Source of the DNA: Gordius sp. MW1 | Lineage: Eukaryota > Nematomorpha > Gordioida > Gordea > Gordiidae | DNA: 64,000 nt | Reading direction: 5' to 3' | Assembly: GCA_964036665.1 (NCBI GenBank) | Contig: OZ038526.1 | Location: forward strand, 3,100,001-3,164,000 | In this document: positions 34,311 through 46,168 of the stretch, one piece after another | Layout: each line of letters opens with the position of its first letter | How positions within the stretch are numbered: the first letter of the stretch is position 1 | The notes under the pieces: model-generated | What the model saw: only the letters and a program-made list of their open reading frames with translations | Databases searched by the model: none | What the model was told of the DNA's origin: nothing | Position numbers and translations under genes: made by a program

Positions 34311-35190
34311 TAAATTATTATTTTAATCTAAATGTCGATTTGTATAAATCCATGACTTATTTTCAGCGGCGTAGGCATAACCCGAACCCCCTTCCCCTAC
34401 CCTCCCTCCCCATTGACAAAATTCCAAATTATATTAAAAAATTTAACAGTTGTTGTAAGACTCTTGTTTGTGTTACGCTGATGGAAATATAATTAATTAA
34501 CCAGATTAATTTTAGATGAAATACTATTTCCATTTAAATAAACTTTTGAGTCCCTAGTTTGGGTTTTAAAATAAAAAGAACTTTAGTGTTTGTTTATTGT
34601 AATAATATCTTAACTTTTAAAATAGAAGAGGAAGACGCTATTACAAGCCAAATTTTAGTAATGACGGTAAATAATTTATTTTTTTAACCGTTTAATATGC
34701 TTAATTAAATTTACTTTTGACGCCCTATTTTAAAAAACAGCGAATTTTAATATTACTAGAAGAGCTTAATAATATTAAAATACAAATAATTACTACTCAC
34801 AAAATAAATTTTAATAATTCGTTGTATAAAATCGGTGTGGAAACGAGCCGGGGCCTCGAGCCTCCTGAGCGCGTCTTCTAGTTAAGGCTTGAGCATTAAT
34901 AGGAGAGCTAAAAACATGACTAAATTAAAATTTATTAAGACATTAACTTAATTGATACGATTAAAATATAATACGTTTCTAATTAAAAAATTCCTCTAGA
35001 TGGCAGTAATTAGAGTATACTTATTATGCAATTTGCGGCAGTGGTACAAAAACAAGGTTATAATTGCTTGCATTTATAATTTAATTTAGGTGAACGTTTA
35101 AAAAAGTAGCACAATTCGTTGTTAGAGCTAAAATACGAAACAGATTCCAAACCATAGAAAAGATAGAAATACAAAAAACTATAGACCTTT
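34311..35190. other. AT-rich DNA without a recognisable feature
   Basis: No exon, repeat pair or RNA gene seen. Confidence 0.5.
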
Positions 35191-35200
35191 CGGGCGTAAC

Positions 35201-35217
35201 TGGGGGCTTCGCCCCCA
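35201..35217. repeat. Small perfect hairpin
   Basis: TGGGGGCTTCGCCCCCA, a 7-bp G/C stem with TTC loop, embedded in a segment resembling the subterminal part of the hAT element at 6250-6310 (GGGGACGAAGCCCCCAG). Confidence 0.6.
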
Positions 35218-35852
35218 GGCCCCCATTTAGCCAAGGACAGTCCTGCTTCACATATTTTTGCTTAAAATCTTCATACATATCTATTACTCTTTTATACTAC
35301 GTATGAACAAAGCATATTTGCTATGCATTTTATGTTGGAATCGCCATAATTGCATATCAAACAATATTACTGGCAAAAGCTAAAGTTCATGCCCGACTTG
35401 ACTCAATCTATAGCTACAAAGTTTTACCTATTACCTAGTTTAACCGTGTACTAACTAAAAATAAAATAGAAAAAAATTAAAAAAACAGCTATTGAAAAGA
35501 GGGTATTTAATAGGGGAGAATAGGGATATCTATGGGTTAAGGATAAAGGATATAGTTTTTTGAATTAGAAATTTTTAGGAGGCGAGTTTTGGATAATAAA
35601 AAAAGACAGTAAACGCTTACTGCGAAGCTAAAGATGTCATTCATATGACAGCGACAGACTGATATTTTATTTAATTAATTTTTAATTGTTTCCTATGCTT
35701 TTAGCTTGTAGATTCACAGTAATTAAAGAAAATGCGCCATTGTACTGCCTATGTTTAATCAAAAGGTATGCACCTTTATTGGAGCAAAAAATAATAAAAA
35801 AAACTACATGTGACGGTATGAATTAAAACAATTAATAAACTTGTGACGAAAC

Positions 35853-35980
35853 GAGCAGCGACATTCAATAGCTCCGCTATTGCCTGTTAGGAACGCGCAT
35901 CACAAAATGTCACAATGAGCAGCCACATGCAATAGCTCCGCTGTTGCCTGTTACTACCGCGCATCTAAAAATATCACAGG
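35853..35980. repeat. Two tandem units of 64 bp
   Basis: Each starts GAGCAGC and contains CAATAGCTCCGCT, TTGCCTGTTA and CGCGCATC in the same order. Confidence 0.75.
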
Positions 35981-36025
35981 TATCGTAAGTTTATCTCAAA
36001 AAATTTACAGGTGCTAAATTGTTCC

Positions 36026-36252
36026 ATTGGTCAGTACCAAGAGACGGTCTATTAATACATAAGAGTCAAAAAAACGAAAAAATAAATTTTCGATTCACAC
36101 TTTGGCCAATGGTCTCTTTTTTTCATTGGTCAGTACCAAGAGACGGTCTATAAATATTAAATAGATAAGAGGCAAAAAAAAACGAAAAAAATAAATTTCG
36201 ATTCACACTTTGGCCACTGGTTATTTTTCATTGGTCAGCAGCATGGACACGG
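36026..36252. repeat. Tandem units of about 110 bp, relatives of those at 33965-34150
   Basis: Repeats of CATTGGTCAGTACCAAGAGA, CGGTCTA, and GATTCACACTTTGGCCA in order. The same unit recurs at 51110-51290 and 53560-53990. Confidence 0.7.
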
Positions 36253-36276
36253 TAAAAGTGGATATAAATACATAAG

Positions 36277-36410
36277 TGTTGTAGTTGTGGGTTAATTTGG
36301 TTATCACACAATGTTTACGCTTACGCAAATTAGATAGCGTGTTGTATCTTGCCAACTAAGATTAGTTATGTTAATAAATGGGCACTAATTAGAAGCAGAC
36401 GAATATATAA
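36277..36410 (+). repeat. 5' LTR, part upstream of the fold-back insertion
   Basis: 134 bp matching 40127-40256 with a few substitutions and short indels. Confidence 0.75.
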
Positions 36411-36795
36411 GGCCTAGGCTATGTATTCTCGATTCAGAGTGATAAATAACAAAACGTAAAACGCATTTCTTAAACGTTCCATTCCCGAGCGCAATCATCG
36501 CGTTCGTTAATTTGTGTGTTATTGTTTACAAATTTTTTAAATTCGCCATTTTTGCTTGTTCTAATCCATATGGTAACAACAACATTTTGTGGCAATATAA
36601 AGTATGATAAATAGATATATTAACTATTTTCCTAGATAAATAATTTTTAATTTTTAATCTTTTCAAACAAGATTTGTTCATTAATTTAACATTTCGTGGC
36701 AATAAAAAGGTATGATAAATAGGTATATTAACTATTTTCCTAGATAAATAATTTTGAATTATTTTCTTAGATCAGTTGCAAAAGAGGTGGGAAAA

Positions 36796-36935
36796 ATACA
36801 TCAACCATTCAAAGGTTCAACATATTTGTCTCATTTACTAAAACATCAATCAATAGTTGATTCAAATACATCAACCATTCAAATGTTCAACATATTTGTC
36901 TCATTTAATAAAACATCAATAAATAGTTGATTAAC
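36796..36935. repeat. Two tandem units of about 65 bp inside the fold-back element
   Basis: Both units read ATACATCAACCATTCAAA, then TTCAACATATTTGTCTCATT, then ATAGTTGATT. Confidence 0.8.
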
Positions 36936-37433
36936 CATTGTATTCAAGAATTTATAACATATATCTATTAGGTTTTTTTAATGAGGTTGGAAACCTTATT
37001 TGTTATCCGTGTAATACAATAAACCTTGTGTTTTTGCTTATATTATTGTTGTTAGTGTTTCAACATATTAATACTATTTGTGAGTCAGGGAGAGTTACAA
37101 TTATTAATTGCTATGCAATTTATATTGATAAGAATGACCATTTAAGTATTTTATCAAATTTATAATATGATTTTCATTAGAAATCATTAGTATAACAATT
37201 TACAATTTTGCATACATATTCTGACAAATCCTTAAATATTAGTTTGTAAAAATCTGAATACATTTATACATATTTCATTAAGAGTCACATAATATAAGTG
37301 CTGTTTTCTTATTTTAAGAGTTAATTGGTAGTATTAGAATTCCTGTATGTTCTAAAAGTGCAAAAGCTTTGTGCATATGGTTACCAACAATTTATTAATT
37401 CTATTTTCAAAACTTATTTTTTAAATGTTATAA

Positions 37434-37650
37434 TCTAAAAGTTACTCAAGATAGTTACCAACAATCTTCTATTTCATTTTTTATAAAAGGCACATATAAA
37501 AATGTCAAAAGCATTTTCAATATTTTTTACCTGATGTCATAACCTAAAAGTTACTCAAGATAGTTACCAACAATCTTCTATTTCATTTTTTATAAAATGC
37601 ACGTATAAAAATGTCAAAAGCATTTTCAAATCTAATTTTTTATAACATGC
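37434..37650. repeat. Two tandem units of about 110 bp in the spacer of the fold-back element
   Basis: Both contain CTAAAAGTTACTCAAGATAG, ACCAACAATCTTCTATTTC and AAAATGTCAAAAGCATTTTC. Confidence 0.8.
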
Positions 37651-38249
37651 TATCTTAAAAAATACAGTTTATTTAAATTTGAGCCAAATTCAGCAAACCT
37701 TTTAGGAAATTTATTGAATCTCTAAAAAAACAACACTCAAATATGTCAGCTGCAGTTTATTATTTTTAAACAATAAGAAACAATGGTGAATCAACTATTG
37801 ATTGATGTTTTAGTAAATAAGACAAATATGTTGAACATTTGAATGGTTGATGTATTTTTCCCACCTCTTTTGCAACTGATCTAAGAAAATAATTAAAAAT
37901 TATTTATCTAGGAAAATAGTTAATATATCAATTTATCATACCTTTTTATTGCCACAAAATGTTGAATAAATGAACAAATCTTGTTTGAAAAGATTAAAAA
38001 TTCAAAATTATTTATCTAGGAAAATAGTTAATATATCTATTTATCATACCTTTCTTTTCCCACAAAATGTTGTTGTTACCATATGAATTAGAACAAGCAA
38101 AAATGGCGAATTTAAAAAAATGTAAACAATAACACACAAATTAACGAACGCGATGATTGCGCTCGGGAATGGAACGTTTAAGAAATGCGTTTTACGTTTT
38201 GTTATTTATCACTCTGAATCGAGAATACATAGCCTAGGCCAATATATAA

Positions 38250-39930
38250 AAGGCATATCTTATATTAGTAGATATGTGCAGTACATCGAACGGTCGGCAT
38301 CCCTCATGCAAATTGAGAAGTGCATCGACAAGGCTTAAATAGCGAGAATTTGACCATGCTAAATCAGTTATTTAATTTGTTATTTAGAAACACGTTAGTC
38401 CTGCGGAAGGATAATTTATTTTTCTAATCAGGACACGTTAGTCCTGCGGGGGGATATGTTTATTTTCCATCTGTAGAACACCTCGGTCCAGCGGCAGCAG
38501 CTACGAAAAATCAGACGTCCCCTAATCCAATACCTTTCATTTACCGTATCACTCGGTCTAGCCTTATTGGTTGCTCGGATATTTCCCTCCGGCCATCGTC
38601 CAACATTTACCTTATCCGATCGATATTATATGTATTGATTTACTACGCCAATTGTGCATATTTATTTCTGTATTAAATAAAAGGAGTGCGGTTAAAATAT
38701 TGGTAGCACGAGGCGGAAAATCTATACCCACGGCTAGAGGCGAAAACCGAATTTCCGATCTCTACTGTTCCCGATCCACAGGATTCGAGGCACTAGACGT
38801 TCGGGTTGCGTACAAAGGAAAAGGACCACGTAAGTTCTTAATTTTTTTTATTGTAATAATCGAAAAATCTTTACTTGTTATGATTATCTTGATATTAATT
38901 TTTATAATTAGTTTATATAGTACCTCCTGTAGATGGACTTTAATTAAATTATTGGTGTCAACGCTATGAATTTATTCTCTTTATTTCTGTTCGATCACTT
39001 ATAGTATTTTTATTATCATGTTTGTACCAAAAGCTTCGTGTAATTTTATTAATTTTGGTTATAAGCGAAAAGATGTTTTTCATGGTTTTAGTACTGATAA
39101 TAATGGTAATAATTGTGGTAATTAAGATGCAGCGCGTAGAACAGATTTACAGGGTTTGGACCTCGATCTCGCGTTTATTACAATAAATTGGGACACTTCA
39201 GGCGCAATAGTAGATTGTTTAATAATTTCACTATAGGCGAAACTCCGGTGGTTCATTCAAATATTGAAGGTAAGCAAATAAATTTTTTGGTAGTGGGGTC
39301 TCAATTTCTGTTATAAGTAAATGTAATTTTTTAAAATTATTGCCGTTCAAAAACCTTAATAAAAGTTATGTTCTAGTAAAAATTAGACGGGTCTAATATT
39401 AAAATTTTAGGGAATACTAGTTCGAATATGTGCAGGCGAGGAATTTTTAGAATTAGAGTCGTTCATTATCGATTAGAAAATAGACAATATTATGGGAAAT
39501 ATAAAAATCAATTGTTTAGTTATTAATGCTGATGGCCATGCAACACCCGGTTTCAAGGTAGCATCTATAAACGAGCATAAATCCTTGGTTGTTATTAATA
39601 AGGCAATGGACTCAGTTAATAAGCCAACCTTCGGTTTCAGGGGCAAGGGTTTTTGATAATGAACCTACGACCTCTGGTTGGGTTGATTGTAATGGTCATT
39701 ACGTCGGGAGACTGTGGCATTATAACATTGATGGAATTAAAGGGGAATATAGTTAAATTCTTTCGTTAGAAACTAGGTTGTTTAAAGGATAACATTTGTT
39801 CGATAAAGGTTTACTCAGATGCAATTCCTCGGTTTTGCCCTGCCCGTCTAATACCTTTTATTTGGGTTGATAAAATCAATAACGTTATAAAGGGTTGATA
39901 GATGTTTAATACCACCTACTTAGAATCGAA
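38250..39930 (+). pseudogene. Eroded leader and gag region of the gypsy-type element
   Basis: Many stops and frame changes. Only the zinc-knuckle-like stretch near 39170-39270 is suggestive; its cysteines have been lost. The frame at 38571-38969 has no recognisable domain. Confidence 0.4.
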
Positions 39931-40116
39931 ATGGTTTTAGCTAATGTAAAAAGTTCTAGATTCTTTGCAAAAATAGAGCTTAGGAATGCTTACTTTCAGT
40001 TACGTGTAGATGATAAGACGTCTAAAAAGTTAAAAATGAACACCGATAGAGGTGTGGTACGGATGTCCTGCAGTAACTTTCCCTTGGCCCTAAATAGGAG
40101 GTGCCGGAAAAGGTAA
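39931..40116 (+). pseudogene. Reverse transcriptase fragment of the gypsy-type element
   Basis: About 55 residues resemble the central fingers/palm region of Ty3/gypsy RT (FFAKIELRNAYFQLRVDD, then NTDRGV). The catalytic YxDD region and all downstream domains are missing; the frame ends at a stop shortly before the polypurine tract. Confidence 0.65.
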
Positions 40117-40126
40117 AAGGGGAAGG

Positions 40127-40256
40127 TGTTGTAGTTGAAGGTTAATTTGGTTATCACACAAAGTTTACGCTTACGCATAGATAGCGTGTTGTATCTTAAT
40201 CTTGCCAACTAAGATTAGTTATGTGAATAAATGGGCACCAATTAGAAGCAGACGTA
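40127..40256 (+). repeat. Truncated 3' LTR of the gypsy-type element
   Basis: 130 bp corresponding to 36277-36405, then an abrupt switch to the duplicated block at 40257. Confidence 0.7.
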
Positions 40257-41331
40257 TATGTCCCCTGCTCCCCCTGGCTACGCCCATGGTTTGACCCCTT
40301 CCTACTTCTATGAAATCAATGCTTGGCCCCCCCCCCTTAGGCAAAAAGGCTAGCTACGCCACTGGTTAAATCGATTGCGAGAGAAGAGTATTTAAGCCAT
40401 TTTACACATGTATATATTTTTTTATTGTAAATAAGTTTATTATTACCTAAAAAATTCACATTTGGTAAAGATGTAATTAAAAATATTATTGCAATTTAAA
40501 AATTCAATAATTTCTTTGATATATTAAAGTTGGTATTTCGAAAAGCTAACAAGGTGGGAAGCTGAAATACTACTGTTAGATGAAAATCGATTTTTAGGCA
40601 CTTTTTTGATTCGGATAAGAGAGAAAGTGAAAGTATAAATAAAAAATTATTATTTTTCAAATTGCTTTAATTTTAGCTTGTTTATTTTCATAGACTAGGT
40701 AGACTACTCATCAACACACAAAATGTGTATCATTTTTTCCGCCATTTTGATGTGAACATGGTAAAGTGGTGATTATATAGATATTAGTAAGTTTTTTAAA
40801 TTAAATAATCTTAAACAGGTAAATAAAAAATATTGAATTGGGTAGATATTAAAAACAGCATTCTAAAATAAAGATCATGTTTGTTTAAATATAGCGCCAT
40901 CTATATTATGAATAATATAATTTATTAAGGTTAGTTCAAATATATAAACTTGTAATTCGTGGCGTCAAATTGTTTCTTAAAGCTGCCAATTTATTTTGGC
41001 AAATCAATTTAACATCTATAACCTTTTTTACTTTTGTGTCGGTTCGGATTGAAATATTTAAAACGCTTTCGGGTCTGGTCGTTTTTGGGTTGAAAAATTT
41101 TTAAACGCTTTCGGGTCGGGGTCCGGTTTAAAATTTTGAAACGCTTTCTGGTCAGGTTCGTGTTGAAAAATTAAAAACGCTTTCGGGTCGGGTTCGGGTT
41201 GAAAATTAAAAACGGTTTCGGGTCGGGTTCGGGTTGAAAAAAAGTGACTTTGCAGGGCTCTACTTAAGCTGCCCTTTTGAGAGAGGTTTTTTGCAAAAGT
41301 TATGAGGAAAGAAAACAAAAACCTAAAAAGT
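40257..41331. repeat. Duplicated block, copy A (uninterrupted)
   Basis: Starts CCCCTGCTCCCCCTGGCTAC (right end of a GCGTAGCC-type MITE) and runs to AACAAAAACCTAAAAAGTA. The same order of sequence is found in copy B in three pieces: 42478-42911, 49009-49151 and 50391-50899. Includes tandem (ACGCTTTCGGGTCGGGTTCG)n-like units at about 41060-41245. No coding sequence; minus-strand frames over the tandem units are not genes. Confidence 0.85.
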
Positions 41332-41388
41332 ATAACTTTCCATGCCTATGCTTAACATTTAATTATTAAACAAAATGAATAACGTGCC

Positions 41389-42119
41389 CAGTGGCGGAAA
41401 TGAGGGGGGGGGAAGCGGGAAATTCCCCCTGGCAAAAATTTGAAAAGTTTTTTGATTAATAACTAAATTAAATGGGTTAAAATATTACATCAAAGACTTT
41501 AAGACACTTATAAAAACCTAGAAACATAATATATACATTTATTTTTTTAATTTAATTTTTGACAAAATGCATTGTAAAATTTCCGAATATGATTGTGAAA
41601 ATTGCTATGAAAAAAAACTTGTTTGAACATTTATTTCCCGTGAACCAGACCACCCCAGGGAGTAGATAACTAAGCGATTATTAAAATGTTCCTCATTCTA
41701 TATAATAGGAATACTCTTATCATTTAGCATATTTGTCAAAAAATTTCTGCTAGAACCCATCACGGTTTGATAACTAAATTGACTGCAAGGCCAGCCAAAA
41801 TTCTTTAATTGCCCAATTCACTAATGCTGTCCGAACAGCCGGGCCCAAAATAAAGATTTTAAATTTCAAGAATTAATTTTTCCTTATTTTCAAAAAATTT
41901 CGATCTAATTTTAGAATTTTTATAAATAGAAAGTGACAGAGAAATACTGAAAATCTCAATTTAGAACGGTAGCCTGCCCGACCCCTTAGCCGAGTGGGCC
42001 CAGCAGCGAGCCCGACTTTTTTGTTGTTTAATTTTTATTTTTAATTACAAATAAAATGTAAAAAAAATTCCTTTGCCAGCTTTCCCCCCCCCCTGGAGAA
42101 AATCCTGGCTACGCGCCTG
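41389..42119. mobile_element. hAT-type non-autonomous element, 731 bp, perfect 8-bp duplication
   Basis: Starts CAGTGGCGGAAATGAGGGGG and ends CTGGCTACGCGCCTG; AACGTGCC flanks both sides (41381-41388, 42120-42127). Only the outer bases are clearly inverse. No transposase frame. Confidence 0.85.
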
Positions 42120-42127
42120 AACGTGCC

Positions 42128-42503
42128 CTTGGGCGTAGCCATCATTCGAATTAAAGGGAGACAAAAATGATTTAGGGAGGGGCAAAAAAACACTTTTTTG
42201 AAATTTTAGCCATACTTTTAATTAATCTGGGCCCAGCAGCGAGGCCTACTTTTTTGGTTGTTTAATTTTTATTTTTATTTACTAATAAACAGTCAAAACA
42301 TTTTTTGCTAGCTTTCCTCTCAGGTTTTAGATTGGGGGGGGGGGGGGCGGGGGCGATAATGTTTTAAGTTCAATTAGGGGGGGGGGGGCAAAACGTATAT
42401 TTTTTTAATTTTTAAGGGTTTTTGCAGTGAAATTTTATTTTCGTCCTTTAGGGGGGGGGGGGGGGGCGGCCGCCAGCCCCCTGCTCCCCCTGGCTACGCC
42501 CAT
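42128..42503. mobile_element. Fragments of GCGTAGCC-family elements with long G runs
   Basis: A left half starts TTGGGCGTAGCC at about 42129 and a right half ends GGCTACGCCCATG at about 42502, with three G runs of 12 or more in between. This looks like two elements fused or rearranged rather than one intact copy. Confidence 0.6.
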
Positions 42504-42911
42504 GGTCTGACCTTTTTCTACTTCTGTGAAATCAATGCTCGCCCCCCCCCCCCAATCAAAAAGGCTACGCCACTGGTTAAATCGATTGCGAGAGAAGAGT
42601 ATTTAAGCCATTTTATACATTTATATATGTTTTTATTGTAAATAAGTTTATTATTACCTAAAAAATTCATAATTGGTAAAGATGTATTTAAATAATATTA
42701 TTGCAATTTAAAAACTTTAATAATTTTTTGATATATTAAAGTTGGTATTTCGAAAAGATGACAAAGAGGGAAGCGGAAATACTACTGTTAGATGAAAGTC
42801 GATTTTTAGACACTTTTTTGATTCGGGTAAGAGAGAAATTGAAAGTATATATAAAAAATTATCTATTTTTTCAAAGGCTTTTATTATTATGAGCTTATAT
42901 TCATAGACTAG

Positions 42912-43152
42912 ATAGACTGCACCAGAGGTTATAGCACGGTCATATTCAAATTTTAATTTGTATCGTCTCACCTTCACGCGTATCATTCCACTATCACGCG
43001 TATCACCCCACTATCACGCCTATCACCCCACTATCACGCGTATCACCCCACTATTACGCAACCTTACCATATATATACAAAAATTATATTAGTTTGTCCA
43101 GTCTTTTGTTTTGTAACCTGAAGATTCGTTTTGTAACCTGAAGATATAATAA
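42912..43152 (+). repeat. 5' LTR, with four 20-bp tandem units
   Basis: Begins ATAGACTGCACCAGAGG. The TGTT expected from the 3' LTR is not seen. Contains four units (42981-43060) of TATCACCCCACTATCACGCG type, and GTTTTGTAACCTGAAGAT twice. Confidence 0.85.
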
Positions 43153-43153
43153 A

Positions 43154-43166
43154 TGGCGCGGTCGAC
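43154..43166 (+). other. Candidate primer-binding site
   Basis: TGGCGCGGTCGAC, starting with the TGG complementary to a tRNA CCA end, about two bases after the LTR. The donor tRNA was not identified. Confidence 0.5.
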
Positions 43167-43393
43167 ATCTTCCCTTAACTTCCACCCATATATTCCATCC
43201 GATTGAACTTTATATTTCAAAATTTAACCATTACCATCAATTATTTGGAGGAGATAAGAAATCTCCATTCCTTACTGTGACTGGCTTGTACAATTACGAT
43301 TACTTATAAATCTTCTCTCACCATCAGATCCGCTACAAAAATCATTCGAATAAATAGTTTCCCCCTTAAAAAGTTTTTTCTCCCCCACGCTTA

Positions 43394-43802
43394 GTGCTAT
43401 TGTACATTGATAAATTCCAGAAATGCCTTTTATTGGATGGTGAAAGCATTGATTCCTTTGCGGCGCGACTAAAAGGTATTTTTATCAATTCTTTTGGGTC
43501 AAGTCTCGAGGAGAATCTAAAGGATCGGTTCGTGGCTGGATTACAAAATGGCAAAATTGTAGAGCGACTGTTCATTGTGGATAGTCTGATGTTGCCAGAT
43601 CAATGGAACGAGCAAGTTTCCAAAGCCATATGTTGACGCAACAGCTGGAGCCTATTCATACGGTGACCAACAAACAGCCGATATCAAATGTTTCGCATGT
43701 GGAGGTAACCATTGTTCCAATTGTAAATTTCGATTTGCAACATGTTACAAATGCCATAGCCAAGGTCATATCGGAAAGATATGCTGCTCCTAACAGGTTT
43801 CG
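43394..43802 (+). pseudogene. gag remnant with CCHC zinc knuckles (frame-shifted)
   Basis: The 43394-43636 frame has a capsid-like stretch (ESIDSFAARLKGIF, EENLKDRFVAGL). In another frame, 43680-43790 has CFACGGNHCSNC and a C-X2-C-X4-H-X4-C knuckle, CYKCHSQGHIGKIC. The change of frame between them shows loss of function. Confidence 0.75.
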
Positions 43803-43805
43803 TCA

Positions 43806-44120
43806 TTGAACTACTTTCAATTAGGACAAGCTTCCCGCCCATTTTATGGATTGAAGGTAAATGACCATATTTTAAATTTTGAAATCGACACAGGATCAGC
43901 AATAACCTTAATAAATTCTAACAATGGGGCTCACCTGGCCACTCAACCTTGTAGTGCTGTGCTTAAGGGTTACGATGGTTCAACTATACCAGTAAAAGGT
44001 GCGGCGAAAGTTATCGCGCAAGAACAGGACACAACCTATCAACTTTTTCTTTACGTCGTTGATGGGAACGGTCAAAATATTTTGGAAAGAGACTGGTTAA
44101 GAATCTTCCCACGCATATGA
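43806..44120 (+). pseudogene. Aspartic protease remnant of the retrotransposon
   Basis: About 105 residues with the active-site triplet in FEIDTGSAITLI and a late ILERDW motif typical of gypsy proteases (ILGRDW). It ends at a stop shortly before the internal insertion. Confidence 0.8.
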
Positions 44121-44270
44121 CGTCAGCTAGCTGGAGATTGGGAGCGCAACAAACCTTTCCAACTGCACGAGATTAATCACACTGACGAGGATGTTTTAAC
44201 AAATGATATGATTAAAAAATATCTTTTGTTGTTTGAAAATAAACTGGGAAGGGTAGCCGGGTAAATTTAC

Positions 44271-46097
44271 TGTCACCTAAAAGTGACATTGGGAAGGGCA
44301 TTTAATTAGGTATTTTTAAACCTTGTCAACGATGCCTGTTAACAACTATACTATTAAACATATCTTAAATTTTAAAAGCTATGTTGTAATAGGTCTTGTT
44401 CCTATACCTTTGATTTTTGACGCCACAGAGACAAAAAAATTTGTGGAAAAAGGTTTAAATTTGTGCTTAAAATATGAGGTTTTCAATAAACTTTGTATTA
44501 TTTTTTAAAACAATTGGATTGTACGCTTTTTAGAAAATGACCTGTTTGAAGAACTTTAATGCCCTAATTAAGATATAGAAGTGATTATTTTTCCTCCAAA
44601 CGAGGAAGGTGACTGAAAGTTGAGATAAAATAGAAGCCGGTTTGGCGCATCGACCTAGTCAATGATTACGTCTTGTGTAGAGATTATTTGTTCTTCCGGT
44701 CTAAAAAGTTTATACTTCAAAGATAACTTGAATTAGCAGGATGTTGAAATATTATTCTTCCACGTGGTCGCAAGAAGGTGATAGGACAAACGTCACTAGC
44801 CACAGAAGATTATTTCGAGCTTTCTCCGATAAAATTGTGACAGCTTTTGTTAATATGACAAATTTAAATGCCAGCCGTTATAATATTAAAAAGGAAAAGT
44901 GTAATATTGCTCACTCCTAACAGGATTTCTAATTCAGAAAAATCTTAAATGTTTTATGGACTGCAATCTGATTGCTACAATCACATGGTCTCATACGAAA
45001 TGCGCCGTAATAGGTTTTAGGAGATAACAAAATATTTTATATTTATGGGACAGATTGAAGTTAGAATTGACTGACAAATTGTCAAAGTACGGGAGTTTTT
45101 CAATCTTAGAAATGAACATTATAAGAAAATATTCAAATATTTAAAAGCATAAATGTTTCAATGACCGAAAACATGTCCAATATTATTGACACCCTACCAC
45201 TTAACAATTCATAAAAGAAAAGCCAATGTGATTTGGATATAATAATTTTGGTCAGTGGAAACAAAGTATGAGTACCTTATGGCTTTCCATGTTTATCAGG
45301 GTGCTTCGTGTACCACATATAAAAACACTTGGTTTAGGGGGAGCTTTCATAATGGACCTTTTGATAAATCACTGGAGAAACATTCTCCTTGTAATATATA
45401 TTTTCAAGCAAAAATTTGTTAAATGCACTCTCAAAAATCAATGTTGGCCTCTAAGCGATCCTAAGGTTTTGTAGAAAAACGAGGTTATTTCGAGAAAAAA
45501 GTTACTTCAAATTTAGTAGCAATACAATGGAGACATCTGTATAGTCAGCATGTTCGAATTGTCATGAAACCCAGACTATAAGAAAAATCGGCGGAATGGG
45601 TTCAAGCAGCAAGGTGAAAGCGAGAATACAAGTTGATTGCCGGTTTATGGTTTAAATGTGCAATAGATATATGATTGGGGTTCATTCTACAAAGATTTGT
45701 TATGGTATTTGCCTTAGATTGCATATGGCATAGACGCGCCGTGACAAAATGTGTGACAAATATACAATTTGAACAATGAGTAATTTCATTATACAACTTT
45801 AGAAGATTAATAGTAGAGATTTATTTCACAAAATATGGTTTTCACCCGAAAGGAAGTGTTTGTTTTGCTTTAACAAGATATAAACCGAATATCTCAAAAC
45901 ATCAAAAAAAACTGTTTACAAAGACGCTGTAAAGTTTGTAAGAAAGCCAGAGGCCTTAAATGTTATTATTGTAATGCCGGATTGCAATTAAAAGGCATGG
46001 CTAATTTTACGACTTATAACTAATTTAATTGTAATTGATTTAGATAAAAAATCAAATGTTGCATTTTTGGTGTTCCCATTGTCACCTTTAGGTGACA
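44271..46097. mobile_element. 1.83-kb element inserted between protease and RT
   Basis: Left end TGTCACCTAAAAGTGACATT GGGAA is mirrored by the right end TTCCCATT GTCACCTTTAGGTGACA. Each end is itself palindromic. The inside has only short frames and no recognised transposase. No target duplication was found, so the class stays open. Confidence 0.65.
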
Positions 46098-46168
46098 CCC
46101 CCCTATCTACTCAAGCGCATTATTTTTCGAAAAAATTTCAACTGACTGTTCTTAACTAGACCCTAGGG

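Larger units (their letters stand above)
36411..38241. mobile_element. Fold-back element, 1.83 kb, 8-bp duplication ATATATAA, inserted in the LTR TATA-like motif
   Basis: Begins GGCCTAGGCTATGTATTCTC and ends with the inverse, GAGAATACATAGCCTAGGCC. ATATATAA flanks it (36403-36410 and 38242-38249). Inverted arms of about 460 bp (36411-36870 and 37785-38241) surround a spacer with its own tandem repeats (about 36796-36935 and 37434-37650). The frame at 38153-38338 spans the arm edge and is not a gene. Superfamily not determined; an 8-bp duplication would suit hAT. Confidence 0.85.
36277..40256 (+). mobile_element. Decayed Ty3/gypsy-type LTR element carrying a fold-back insertion
   Basis: The left LTR starts TGTTGTAGTTGTGGGTTAAT at 36277. 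A second copy starts TGTTGTAGTTGAAGGTTAAT at 40127, directly after a polypurine tract AAAAGGGGAAGG. Inside, a frame near 39170-39270 resembles an eroded gag zinc knuckle (YYNKLGHFRRNS) and 39931-40090 resembles a reverse transcriptase segment (KIELRNAYFQLRV). The right LTR is cut after about 130 bp where the duplicated block at 40257 begins. The left LTR is interrupted at 36411-38241. Confidence 0.75.

Noticed and set aside
38153-38338. 61-codon frame at the right edge of the fold-back element
   Set aside because: It spans the inverted arm, the target duplication and LTR sequence, so it has no common origin as a gene.
41058-41318. Minus-strand frame with PDPKAF repeats (and 50744-50980)
   Set aside because: It is the translation of degenerate tandem DNA units in the duplicated block; frame and unit number differ between the copies.
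42981-43060. Regular 20-bp direct repeats resembling a short CRISPR array
   Set aside because: There are no spacers, the units abut each other, they lie in an LTR, and the DNA is from an animal.
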